Of a DNA stretch of 18,871 nucleotides, positions 1-5,820 are shown piece after piece (positions within the stretch are counted from its first letter, which is position 1; each line of letters starts with the position of its first letter). This stretch comes from an uncultured Bacilli bacterium (GTDB lineage Bacteria; Bacillota_I; Bacilli_A; RF39; UBA660), in assembly GCA_910585335.1 (NCBI GenBank), contig CAJUCU010000024.1, forward strand, positions 1-18,871. The letters are read 5' to 3'. A model generated the notes under the pieces. It had not been told where the DNA came from and did no database searches. It saw only the letters and a list, made by a program, of their open reading frames with translations. A program made the position numbers and the translations under genes.

Positions 1-62
1 TTTGTGTTAATTAACATTTTAAGGTATCTATCGCTTTTTGTATACTCTCAAGGTGTCACATC

Positions 63-80
63 AATTGTAACTCTACAATT
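63..80. repeat. Short inverted repeat upstream of the first gene
   Basis: Arms AATTGTA (63-69) and TACAATT (74-80) are perfect reverse complements around a 4-nt loop. It lies 28 bases upstream of the -35 box of the next promoter. It could be an operator, or a remnant of an upstream element cut by the window edge. Nothing else recognisable is seen in positions 1-62. Confidence 0.35.
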
Positions 81-107
81 TAGTTCTTCCACTGACAAAA
101 AGTCCTC

Positions 108-136
108 TTGACAAGATAAGAAAGTTATGTTATAAT
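108..136 (+). promoter_or_regulatory. Perfect consensus sigma-A promoter
   Basis: TTGACA (108-113), a 17-bp spacer and TATAAT (131-136) match the housekeeping consensus at all 12 positions. It should start transcription near 143 and drive the gene at 168, which has a GAGGGGG ribosome site 7 bases before its ATG. Confidence 0.85.
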
Positions 137-167
137 ACAGTGCATATTTTAAAGAGGGGGAATAAAA

Positions 168-731
168 ATGGGAACACCAATAAAAGTTAATCAAGAAAAA
201 GTATTAGAATTTATGACAAAAGTAGTGTCGTTAAAAGAAAATGAACAATTCAGTTTAAAGAAGGTAAATTTGTGTAGTCAATTTTATACTTTCTTTCCGC
301 AAACATTTACTACTGGACATATGTTTATAATCGGTAATGAAGAATATTGGAAAGATGCACTTCGTTTTGGAGATGAAAACTATAACAAAACAGATTATTA
401 TTATGCTTCTACAGTGCATGAAAACAATAAGGCAATATTATTTAAGATAGGACATACACTAAGTGCTAATACATCATATAAATTCAAAAAAATGTCTAAA
501 GAATTTTGTGGGGAATCAAGAATATCTGAATATCCATATTTAGATGATGCTGTTCAAAAATTACAAAAAAATGCACAAGCAGGTATTGCTACGAGTGATG
601 ATGAAGTAATTTCATATACTTTAACACAAATCGAAAAGGAAAATAATGAAATTGAAGCTACAACAAACAAGACTAAATCACCAAGAAAAATAGAAAAATC
701 ATTAATCAAACGATTAAATGGAAGCTTTTAG
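168..731 (+). CDS. Hypothetical protein, 187 aa
   Basis: I do not recognise this family. The protein is soluble: no signal peptide or membrane segment. It has an aromatic-rich middle (residues about 38-85, including Gly-His-Met-Phe-Ile-Ile-Gly and a Tyr-Tyr-Tyr stretch), and a charged C-terminal third (about 145-187) rich in Lys, Glu, Asn and Thr that is probably flexible. The start is well supported: ATG at 168 follows a GAGGGGG ribosome site and a perfect consensus promoter, and a U-run terminator follows the stop, so it is a single-gene transcript that is probably strongly expressed. It sits next to a mobile-element region and may be accessory cargo, but the sequence does not prove this. 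Confidence 0.7.
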   Translation: MGTPIKVNQEKVLEFMTKVVSLKENEQFSLKKVNLCSQFYTFFPQTFTTGHMFIIGNEEYWKDALRFGDENYNKTDYYYASTVHENNKAILFKIGHTLSANTSYKFKKMSKEFCGESRISEYPYLDDAVQKLQKNAQAGIATSDDEVISYTLTQIEKENNEIEATTNKTKSPRKIEKSLIKRLNGSF

Positions 732-774
732 TTTTGTAATTAATCAAATTAAATCGAAAATTATATAAACAATT

Positions 775-809
775 AATACTATATTGAATTTTCTATATAG
801 TATTTTTTT
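775..809 (+). terminator. Rho-independent terminator
   Basis: A 10-bp AT-rich stem (775-784 paired with 795-804) with a 10-nt loop runs into a U tract (803-809), 43 bases after the stop of the 187-aa gene. Confidence 0.65.
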
Positions 810-1127
810 ATGGTACAATATTATGGTTTTACTTGATTGAAATCCTAATTTAAAAAGGTACAACTTTTGTGGTTTAGTTCATTTTCCCCCACACCCCTTA
901 TCGGATCTTTTTCTTTATAAGTCTCTAGTCTTTTATAGAAATAAAAGTAAAAATATTTTGAAATAATGCTTGACATTGCAAAATAGCTATGGGGCCCTTC
1001 CTTAGTTTTAACAAAAAGAAACCTATATAAAAGATTTATATAAATAATAGATGAATACTATTATTTAGAAAGTTACATGTAGGAGAATTCTTTTTGTTTT
1101 TTATTTGATGGGCCGAAATAAAAAGTA
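810..1127. other. Non-coding stretch with a perfect inverted repeat
   Basis: No gene-like open frame is seen. Two GC-rich islands stand out from the AT-rich background (around 887-900 and 990-1000, the latter holding GGGGCCC). A perfect 10-bp inverted repeat lies at 1041-1050 and 1058-1067 with a 7-nt loop, but it has no U run. This is likely the left flank or left end of the IS110-type element that follows; no boundary can be assigned. Confidence 0.4.
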
Positions 1128-1338
1128 CAAGCAGAGAAAATGCTTGAGATGTGGCTATTAGTTCCCTCGTGCAAATATTTCAATATGAGATATTAATGCT
1201 AACAATAAAAATGCCATCATTATTATTTTATAGAAAATTAAAACGGTTGTCCTAGTTTTTGAAATATTAGAGTATTTCAAAAATTAGTAAGGTAACACAA
1301 CTATCTACACCAAAGGCAAAAGCCCCTAAGAAAACCGT
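1128..1338 (+). ncRNA. Candidate structured RNA upstream of the SymE-like gene
   Basis: Successive hairpins can be read on the plus strand. A 6-bp stem CAAGCA/TGCTTG spans 1128-1146. An interrupted stem spans 1171-1199. An 11-bp perfect stem (1256-1266 with 1273-1283, loop TTAGAG) is extended by CC/GG and GTTGT/ACAAC out to 1246-1301. There is also a small GGC-AAAA-GCC hairpin near 1315-1324. ACGGTT (1243-1248) can alternatively pair with AACCGT (1333-1338). IS110-group elements encode a guide (bridge) RNA in the non-coding left end 5' of the transposase gene, so this is one candidate for it. It could also be a leader regulating the SymE-like gene. No clear promoter was found for it. Confidence 0.3.
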
Positions 1339-1426
1339 ATTTATATTATATAATGTTTTATCTATTTTGTGTAGGTAAATTTTCGTTTTAATATTCTTTA
1401 TCAAAGATTAGGAAAGGAGTTTTGAA

Positions 1427-1660
1427 ATGAAAAAGAAAATCTACACAGTAGGATCGCTTTGTCAAAAAGATTTTGTTCCAAGCATTCGCCTTACAGGTAA
1501 ATGGTTACAGAAAATTGGAATTGATAAAGGAGATAAGTTATCACTTATCGAAAGCCAAAAAATGATTATTCTAATCAAAGAAAATAGAAAAGAAATAGAA
1601 AAAGAAAAAGAAATCAAACGTTTAGAATTAAAATTAAAAACATTAAAAGATAGTAAATAG
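1427..1660 (+). CDS. SymE-like small protein (AbrB-type fold)
   Basis: This 77-aa protein carries the SymE signature at about residues 18-50: Pro-Ser-Ile-Arg-Leu-x-Gly-Lys-Trp-Leu, then an Ile-x-x-Gly-Asp-Lys hairpin and a hydrophobic strand. That is the SpoVT/AbrB-like swapped-hairpin fold. The last 25 residues are a Lys/Glu-rich helix, possibly coiled coil. E. coli SymE is an SOS-induced protein held down by the antisense RNA SymR; many homologues occur beside mobile elements, and toxicity should not be assumed here. The ATG has a clear AAAGGAG site. I found no convincing antisense promoter over its start. It lies 124 bp upstream of the IS110 transposase on the same strand, suggesting it is part of the element. 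Confidence in the family is good; its role is open. Confidence 0.75.
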   Translation: MKKKIYTVGSLCQKDFVPSIRLTGKWLQKIGIDKGDKLSLIESQKMIILIKENRKEIEKEKEIKRLELKLKTLKDSK

Positions 1661-1693
1661 ATTTTATTTTATCTGACTATGAAACTAGTGTCG

Positions 1694-1738
1694 ATATAGT
1701 TTGTTTTACTATATTAAGACTATTGCAAAGAGTGTCTT
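1694..1738 (+). other. Paired hairpins between the SymE-like gene and transposase
   Basis: ATATAGT (1694-1700) pairs with ACTATAT (1708-1714), and GTC just before it can pair with GAC just after. Then AAGAC (1716-1720) pairs with GTCTT (1734-1738). There is no U run, so this is not a standard terminator. Its position directly 5' of the transposase is where IS110-group guide RNAs lie, but it may simply be a translation-limiting leader. Confidence 0.35.
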
Positions 1739-1784
1739 GGAAATAAAAATATTTATCTATCAAAGAAAGGAATGATAAAAATAT

Positions 1785-3131
1785 ATGAATTACAATAACC
1801 ACCCTAAAATGAAACATATCTACGTAGGAATTGACTGTCATAAGCAAACTCACACGGCGGCGGTTATTAACCCTTTTAACGAAAAATTGGATGTTATTAC
1901 TTTTAACAATACTCCACAGGACTTTGAAAAGTTACTTGATACTGTGAATAAATATGTGGAGGGCGATATTACACCAGTTTATGGCTTGGAAGATATTAAA
2001 CATTTGGGTCATGCGCTCGCAACTTTTCTACTTAACAAAAATTGCAAGGTCTATCACGTATATTCGTCTCTAACTTATATTGAAAGAAAGAAATTTCCCA
2101 TTATATCAAAAACAGATGAAATTGATTCTTTATGTATTGCCAAAGTAACATTAGATAATTTAGGAGATTTACCAGTGGCACGTAATGAAGAAATCTACTG
2201 GACTTTAAAACAGATTGTCAAAATGAAATCTTCTCTTATTGTAGATAATATAAAGGCTAAAAATAAACTACACGCACAACTTTTACATCATTATCCTAAC
2301 TACAAAGAGTTCTTTTATCATTTTGATTGTATTAGTGCTTTAGAGTTATGGGAACAATTTCCTAGTCCTAACTTACTCAAAAAATTATCTATAGAAGAGT
2401 TGCACAATTTTTTACATCAATATAGTAAAGGAAGACTAAAAAGAGACAGAGACGAAAAAATATATAGTTTAGTAAATGAAAATGTTTATGATGAAATTGA
2501 CTATCAAGAAGAAAGAAATCTACTCATTGTGATGTTAGTAAAACAAATCAAAAATAACACTTCACAGATAGAAGAAATAGAAAAAAGTATGCTATGCCTT
2601 TATGAAAAGTTAGATTTAAAATTACATACTATGAATTGTCTTACTAAAATGACAAGTGCCGAAATAGTTGCTGAAATTGGAAATATCAATAGATTTTCTA
2701 ATAGTGATAAATTGGCTAGATATGCTGGAATTGCACCTATTAGTTTTTCTAGCGGTAACCACGATAAAAATATTAGAAATCAATTTGGTAATCGGAGACT
2801 AAATAGTAGAGTTTTCAACCTTGCTATTCGTAGCATCGCTGCGGGAAAAGATAGAGACAGACCAAACAATGCTATTTTTATAGAATACTATCACAGAAAA
2901 ATAGCAGAGGGAAAAAACAAACAACAAGCTTTAACTTGTGTAATGAGAAGACTTATCAATATTATCTACAGAATGTTAAAAAACAACACAGAGTTTTATA
3001 TGCCAAAAGAGTTAGAAGAAAAATGTAAAAACATCTATTTAGAAAAATTAGAGCAGGAAAGAGAGGAAGAAGAAAAACTAAAGCAAAAACAAAAAAACAC
3101 CAAAGATGGTGCTATAATCAAAAACCTGTGA
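1785..3131 (+). CDS. IS110-family transposase (DEDD RuvC-like plus Tnp_20)
   Basis: The N-terminal RuvC-like domain shows the DEDD set: Asp17 in Tyr-Val-Gly-Ile-Asp-Cys-His-Lys, Glu69 in Tyr-Gly-Leu-Glu-Asp, and Asp111/Asp114 in Lys-Thr-Asp-Glu-Ile-Asp-Ser. After a helical linker, the C-terminal transposase_20 domain (about 285-395) carries Ala-Gly-Ile-Ala-Pro followed by Ser-Ser-Gly; Ser323 is the probable catalytic serine. IS110 enzymes recombine DNA with an RNA guide that pairs with target and donor. At 448 aa it is longer than the usual 320-400, owing to an extended linker and a Glu/Lys-rich tail (about 405-448). The frame looks intact. The start is weakly set: AAAGGA lies about 13 bases upstream, an unusually long spacing. 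The stop codon TGA forms part of an extended -10 box for the RNA downstream. Confidence 0.93.
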   Translation: MNYNNHPKMKHIYVGIDCHKQTHTAAVINPFNEKLDVITFNNTPQDFEKLLDTVNKYVEGDITPVYGLEDIKHLGHALATFLLNKNCKVYHVYSSLTYIERKKFPIISKTDEIDSLCIAKVTLDNLGDLPVARNEEIYWTLKQIVKMKSSLIVDNIKAKNKLHAQLLHHYPNYKEFFYHFDCISALELWEQFPSPNLLKKLSIEELHNFLHQYSKGRLKRDRDEKIYSLVNENVYDEIDYQEERNLLIVMLVKQIKNNTSQIEEIEKSMLCLYEKLDLKLHTMNCLTKMTSAEIVAEIGNINRFSNSDKLARYAGIAPISFSSGNHDKNIRNQFGNRRLNSRVFNLAIRSIAAGKDRDRPNNAIFIEYYHRKIAEGKNKQQALTCVMRRLINIIYRMLKNNTEFYMPKELEEKCKNIYLEKLEQEREEEEKLKQKQKNTKDGAIIKNL

Positions 3132-3137
3132 TATAAT
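3110..3137 (+). promoter_or_regulatory. Two extended -10 promoters inside the transposase 3' end
   Basis: TGCTATAAT (3110-3118) and TGATATAAT (3129-3137) are both perfect TGnTATAAT extended -10 elements, 19 bp apart; neither has a good -35. The second would start RNA near 3144. The minus-strand promoter of the small hydrophobic gene opposite uses the identical TGCTATAAT box. Confidence 0.55.
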
Positions 3138-3143
3138 ATATAT

Positions 3144-3256
3144 AGGTTATACGTCTAGTGCGTATAGCAAGAGGGAACATTCAATATGCTAGTGTTGAGT
3201 GTAGCCACGAAATGGTTTCCACCTAAATCTATGCTAGAGTTAGGTGGATTTCTTTT
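3144..3256 (+). ncRNA. Small structured RNA, candidate antitoxin or IS110 guide RNA
   Basis: The RNA starts after an extended -10 and ends at a strong terminator, giving about 113 nt with no open frame. Three hairpins follow each other. First, TATACG/CGTATA (3148-3166) has loop TCTAGTG. Second, an 8-bp stem with one G-U pair, ACATTCAA/TTGAGTGT, has loop TATGCTAGTG. Third, the terminator stem CCACCTAA/TTAGGTGG has a loop containing TATGCTAGAG. All loops carry CTAG. The last bases overlap the stop codon of a convergent small hydrophobic gene, so read-through toxin mRNA would be fully complementary, as with RatA and txpA. Because it directly follows an IS110 transposase, a guide RNA in the element's right end (as in the IS1111 group) is the main alternative. 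Confidence 0.5.
3219..3256 (+). terminator. Terminator of the small RNA
   Basis: A perfect 8-bp stem (3219-3226 with 3240-3247) with a 13-nt loop is followed by ATTTCTTTT. The complementary strand lacks a U run, so it is not an efficient terminator for the convergent minus-strand gene. Confidence 0.7.
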
Positions 3257-3338
3257 ATATTAAAGCTACAAATAACAATAATAGTAAAAGGAAGATAATA
3301 ATTACTAGAGCAAAGATTAAAAAATCTTTCTTGTTCAT
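3255..3338 (-). CDS. Small hydrophobic peptide, candidate type I toxin (27 aa)
   Basis: ATG at 3338 opens a 27-codon frame. It starts Met-Asn-Lys-Lys-Asp and continues as one unbroken membrane helix rich in Ile, Leu, Phe and Val up to the TAA at 3255-3257. A near-perfect ribosome site (GGGAGG, 8 bases before the ATG) and a good minus-strand promoter (3402-3430) argue that it is expressed. Type I toxins such as TxpA, BsrG and Fst are short single-helix membrane peptides with just this layout: strong SD, structured leader, and a convergent antisense RNA overlapping the 3' end. I recognise no specific family in the residues. It could also be a small membrane protein unrelated to toxicity. Confidence 0.55.
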   Translation of the reverse strand: MNKKDFLIFALVIIIFLLLLLLFVALI

Positions 3339-3360
3339 TGTATCGCCTCCCTTCTTTTAT

Positions 3361-3381
3361 GAAGTTTGGCTCCACCCAACT
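3361..3381 (-). promoter_or_regulatory. Leader hairpin of the small hydrophobic gene
   Basis: In the minus-strand leader, between the promoter and the SD, AAGTTGGG and CCAAACTT pair with one mismatch around a 5-nt loop. Leader stems that sequester or expose the SD are common in type I toxin mRNAs; whether this one does so is unknown. Confidence 0.35.
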
Positions 3382-3401
3382 TATCAAATGTTCCTAAAGA
3401 A

Positions 3402-3430
3402 ATTATAGCAAACATTTGTTTTTAAAACAA
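3402..3430 (-). promoter_or_regulatory. Promoter of the small hydrophobic gene
   Basis: On the minus strand TTGTTT (3430-3425) is followed by a 17-bp spacer and TATAAT (3407-3402), with an extended TGC just before the -10. The predicted start is near 3395, leaving a leader of about 57 nt. Confidence 0.6.
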
Positions 3431-3446
3431 TATTTTATACTAAATT

Positions 3447-3474
3447 TTGACAATTTAGTAAACACACTTATACA
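3447..3474 (+). promoter_or_regulatory. Possible promoter at the LOG-gene break
   Basis: TTGACA (3447-3452), a 16-bp spacer and TATACA (3469-3474) face into the truncated LOG-family gene. It is divergent from the minus-strand promoter at 3402-3430 and sits exactly where homology to the LOG family begins. Confidence 0.4.
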
Positions 3475-3929
3475 TTGACAAATTCAATGGTCATAGTTTA
3501 ATCTTTGGTTCTTCTGATAAAGGAATGATGGGAGAATTATATAGGGGTGTAAAAGAAAATGGAGGAAAGGTTATATCAGTTTTTCCAAAACAGTATAGTG
3601 GTTTTTTAACAAAAGTAGAATCCGATGAAATAATTGAAACAGAGACCGCTACTGATCAATTAAAATATTTAGTTAATAATGGTGATGCTACTATTATTAT
3701 GCCAGGAAGTTATGGTGCTTTAGCTGAATTAAGTACATCTATCCAAAATAAAAAATTAGGTGAACATAATAAACCAATATTTATAATAAATATAAATGGA
3801 TATTTTAATGATATATTAAAGACTTTTGAAAAATTTTATAGTGATAAATTTGATTTATGTGATAGAAGCAAATTATATATTGTTGTTAATGAACCAGATG
3901 AAATATTAAATTATCTTCATAGCGATTGA
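3471..3929 (+). pseudogene. N-terminally truncated LOG-family phosphoribohydrolase
   Basis: Read from about 3471, the frame gives Phe-Asn-Gly-His-Ser-Leu-Ile-Phe-Gly-Ser then Gly-Met-Met-Gly, which matches the second strand and glycine loop of LOG (lysine-decarboxylase-like) proteins. These hydrolyse nucleoside 5'-monophosphates to free base and ribose 5-phosphate. The family motif Pro-Gly-Gly-x-Gly-Thr-x-x-Glu appears as Pro-Gly-Ser-Tyr-Gly-Ala-Leu-Ala-Glu, with two substitutions. The first 40-50 residues, including the usual Gly-Ser-Ser nucleotide loop, are missing: a TAA lies at 3459-3461 and no initiator or SD fits the true N-terminus. The internal ATG at 3525 is inside the conserved loop. 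It was probably broken by arrival of the adjacent element. Confidence 0.75.
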
Positions 3930-3970
3930 TAGTTATTATACCCCTTTCTCTCGGGCTCCAGTTTGATTGT

Positions 3971-3990
3971 TACTCGAACCTTTTCGAGTA
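3971..3990. repeat. Perfect 8-bp inverted repeat
   Basis: TACTCGAA (3971-3978) and TTCGAGTA (3983-3990) flank a 4-nt loop between the LOG remnant and its terminator. A second small hairpin CACTT/AAGTG follows at 4002-4016. Role unknown. Confidence 0.4.
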
Positions 3991-4023
3991 TAAATAAAAT
4001 GCACTTGATTGAAGTGATAAAAT

Positions 4024-4063
4024 AAATGTAGACAGTCAAAAAAGACATAGTCTACATTTTTTT
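4024..4063 (+). terminator. Rho-independent terminator
   Basis: A 10-bp stem (4024-4033 with 4050-4059) with a long loop and a U tract (4057-4063) lies about 95 bases after the LOG remnant. Confidence 0.75.
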
Positions 4064-4272
4064 GTTATCATAAATAAAAAAGGAGGATATTTTTATTTTT
4101 AATAAATAGCCATAATAAAGAAAGGGTAGAAAAATTGAAATGATCTTTATGATATCAATTATATAAAAGTTAAAAGAGAAGTAATGATATTCTAGAAGTC
4201 TTGAATAACAAAATGAAAGCTTGCATTTTATTCTATTTTTTACTAATATATATAATAGGTAGAGGTGAAGAT

Positions 4273-4602
4273 ATGGTTACTGTGGATGATTTTCTTAAAG
4301 TAGATATTAGAGTAGGAACGATTATAGAAGTATCATTAAATAAAAAAGCAAGAAAGAAAGCATACAAGTTGAAAATTGATTTTGGCGAAGACGTAGGAAT
4401 TAAAACATCTTCTGCTCAAATTACTAAGTGTTATGCTGAAAATGATTTGATTGGAATGCAAGTAGTTGGCGTCGTTAATTTTCCACCACGACAAATTGCG
4501 GATGTAAAAAGCGAAGTTTTGGTACTGGGAAGTGACTCTTCTCAAGGCGTTGTGTTATTAAATCCTGAACAAAAAGTAAAAAATGGGGATAAAATTTGCT
4601 AA
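4273..4602 (+). CDS. csaA: CsaA-type tRNA-binding chaperone, 109 aa
   Basis: The protein is a single tRNA-binding OB-fold domain, the same fold as in the C-terminus of Met-tRNA synthetase. CsaA-specific features are seen: Asp-Phe-x-Lys-Val-Asp-Ile-Arg-Val-Gly at the start, Tyr-Lys-Leu-Lys-Ile-Asp-Phe-Gly, Ser-Ser-Ala-Gln-Ile-Thr, and Val-Asn-Phe-Pro-Pro-Arg-Gln-Ile-Ala. In Bacillus subtilis CsaA is a cytosolic dimer linked to protein export and chaperone activity. The ATG at 4273 follows a good GAGGTGAAG site and gives the family's normal length of about 110. A longer frame begins with TTG at 4201, but it would add an unrelated hydrophobic 24-residue stretch and has no ribosome site. The 209-bp region upstream holds an orphan AGGAGG (4081-4086) and no clear promoter. 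Confidence 0.9.
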   Translation: MVTVDDFLKVDIRVGTIIEVSLNKKARKKAYKLKIDFGEDVGIKTSSAQITKCYAENDLIGMQVVGVVNFPPRQIADVKSEVLVLGSDSSQGVVLLNPEQKVKNGDKIC

Positions 4603-4653
4603 TTTTATGATATACTAGTCATAATAGCGAATAATAAGGAGTGAGAATAGAAT

Positions 4654-5691
4654 ATGGGAAAAAATAAAGAAAGTTATGTAGAGCATTATATAGAAACAAG
4701 AAATTGTATTCGGTTTTATGTTGGACATAGTGGACAATCTTTCTATTTAAAAGATTACTCAAAAGTAGTAAGAGGTATATCTAGCGGTTTATCAGTAGTT
4801 CCTGAACGTTTTGAGGATGAAAATATTACTTTGATTGAAAATCCAACTGACGAAGAAAAAGTCATTTTGGCAACTAATTTGTCTTCTAGTGATAATGTCT
4901 ATCTAACTGCTATTATTGAAGGAAGAAATTTACTAAAAACGAAAAGTAAAGAAGAAGCAATTTCTGTTTGTGAAGAGAAGCATCATCAACTTCTGAATAA
5001 AATTTTACATCAAGAAGAAGTGACAGATGAAGAAATGAGATTAAATAGAATTGTAAAATCTTACTTAGATGGTTCTCTTGCTAAAAAATCATTAGAGGTA
5101 TTAAGTTCGTTAAGTGCTTTATCTAATGCTTTAGATTCAGGAAAGGTAGAACTAGATATGGATACTGTTGAAAAAGACGTTGTAGTGGATGCTACAGATA
5201 AATTAGAAAATCAAAGTACAGTTCAAGGAGTTGTGCCAGAAGTTTCTTCTGGTGAGGTATCAGTAGAAGCTAGTCAAATTGTAGATGTACCAATGGCAGC
5301 AGAGTCTAATGATTTATCAAAAGAGATGGTTTCTGGGGCATTAGAAGAAGCAGTCGCAGCACAAGTGGAAGGTTCTAATATGGTATCTACAGCACCAGGA
5401 GTTGAAGCTCCTCAAGCAGTAGTACAAACTCCAGTAGCGCAAGCAGGAGGTAGCTTAGATTTAGATGCTTATAATAAAATGGTTGCTGATGTATTAAAGG
5501 GGGATAATACTGAAGAAGTTACTGCATCTCAAGTTCCAGTAGAAGTTCCTACGGTAGAAGTTTCCGTTCCACAAACAGCACCTACGGTACAAAGTGTTGT
5601 ACCAGCTAGTGTGATTCCTACACCTGCATCATTAGAAACAATGACAGAGGCTCCTAGTTTTGAAGGAACCTTAGGCGGAAGAACGTTATAA
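4654..5691 (+). CDS. Hypothetical protein with Val/Pro/Ala-rich tail, 345 aa
   Basis: I do not recognise the family. Residues about 1-155 look folded (alpha/beta, mixed polar, with a charged helical stretch near 95-130). Residues about 160-345 are low complexity: acidic and rich in Val, Pro, Ala, Ser, Glu and Thr, with recurring Val-Pro-x-Val and Ala-Pro units. There is no signal peptide, membrane segment or sorting signal, so it appears cytoplasmic, perhaps a scaffold or an envelope-associated factor. AAGGAG lies about 14 bases before the ATG, a long spacing. It follows csaA by 51 bp; a weak promoter (TTGCTA overlapping the csaA stop, CATAAT) may separate them. A strong terminator follows. 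Confidence 0.7.
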   Translation: MGKNKESYVEHYIETRNCIRFYVGHSGQSFYLKDYSKVVRGISSGLSVVPERFEDENITLIENPTDEEKVILATNLSSSDNVYLTAIIEGRNLLKTKSKEEAISVCEEKHHQLLNKILHQEEVTDEEMRLNRIVKSYLDGSLAKKSLEVLSSLSALSNALDSGKVELDMDTVEKDVVVDATDKLENQSTVQGVVPEVSSGEVSVEASQIVDVPMAAESNDLSKEMVSGALEEAVAAQVEGSNMVSTAPGVEAPQAVVQTPVAQAGGSLDLDAYNKMVADVLKGDNTEEVTASQVPVEVPTVEVSVPQTAPTVQSVVPASVIPTPASLETMTEAPSFEGTLGGRTL

Positions 5692-5704
5692 ACTTGAAAT
5701 ATTT

Positions 5705-5735
5705 AGGAAAACTTTTATATAAGTTTTCCTTTTTT
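5705..5735 (+). terminator. Rho-independent terminator
   Basis: GGAAAACTT (5706-5714) pairs with AAGTTTTCC (5721-5729) around a 6-nt loop, followed by six T. It ends the 345-aa gene. Confidence 0.85.
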
Positions 5736-5820
5736 GTACCTTATCTCTAAAGTATAAAAAGAATCGTAAAGTTTTCATAATTTTTTAAAAATATGGTAAG
5801 ATATAACTAGGAGGAAGATT

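Larger units (their letters stand above)
1427..3256 (+). mobile_element. IS110-family insertion element, ends not defined
   Basis: The unit contains a SymE-like gene, a structured 124-bp gap, an intact IS110-family transposase and a structured 3' RNA. IS110 elements lack ordinary terminal inverted repeats and long target duplications, so the ends cannot be called from one copy. The left end must lie after the terminator at 809 and the right end before about 3475, where coding homology to a LOG-family gene resumes. The coordinates given are the minimal core only. Confidence 0.55.

Noticed and set aside
1..104. Possible right end of an upstream insertion sequence at the window start
   Set aside because: Only the inverted repeat at 63-80 supports it; no transposase coding sequence is visible and the window begins too late to judge.
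1772..1798. 8-codon micro-ORF overlapping the transposase start
   Set aside because: The ribosome site directly abuts its ATG; no sign of a real leader peptide.
831..4013. 11-bp direct repeat ACTTGATTGAA (831-841 and 4003-4013) as a target-site duplication around the accessory block
   Set aside because: In AT-rich DNA an 11-mer match over 3 kb is expected by chance, IS110 elements do not make such duplications, and the right copy lies beyond the LOG remnant.
4081..4103. Strong orphan AGGAGG followed by an AT-rich stretch
   Set aside because: No ATG, GTG or TTG frame follows at a usable distance; at most a relic of a lost gene.
4201..4272. TTG-initiated hydrophobic N-terminal extension of the csaA gene
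   Set aside because: No ribosome site at the TTG, and the CsaA family starts at the ATG at 4273, which has a good SD.
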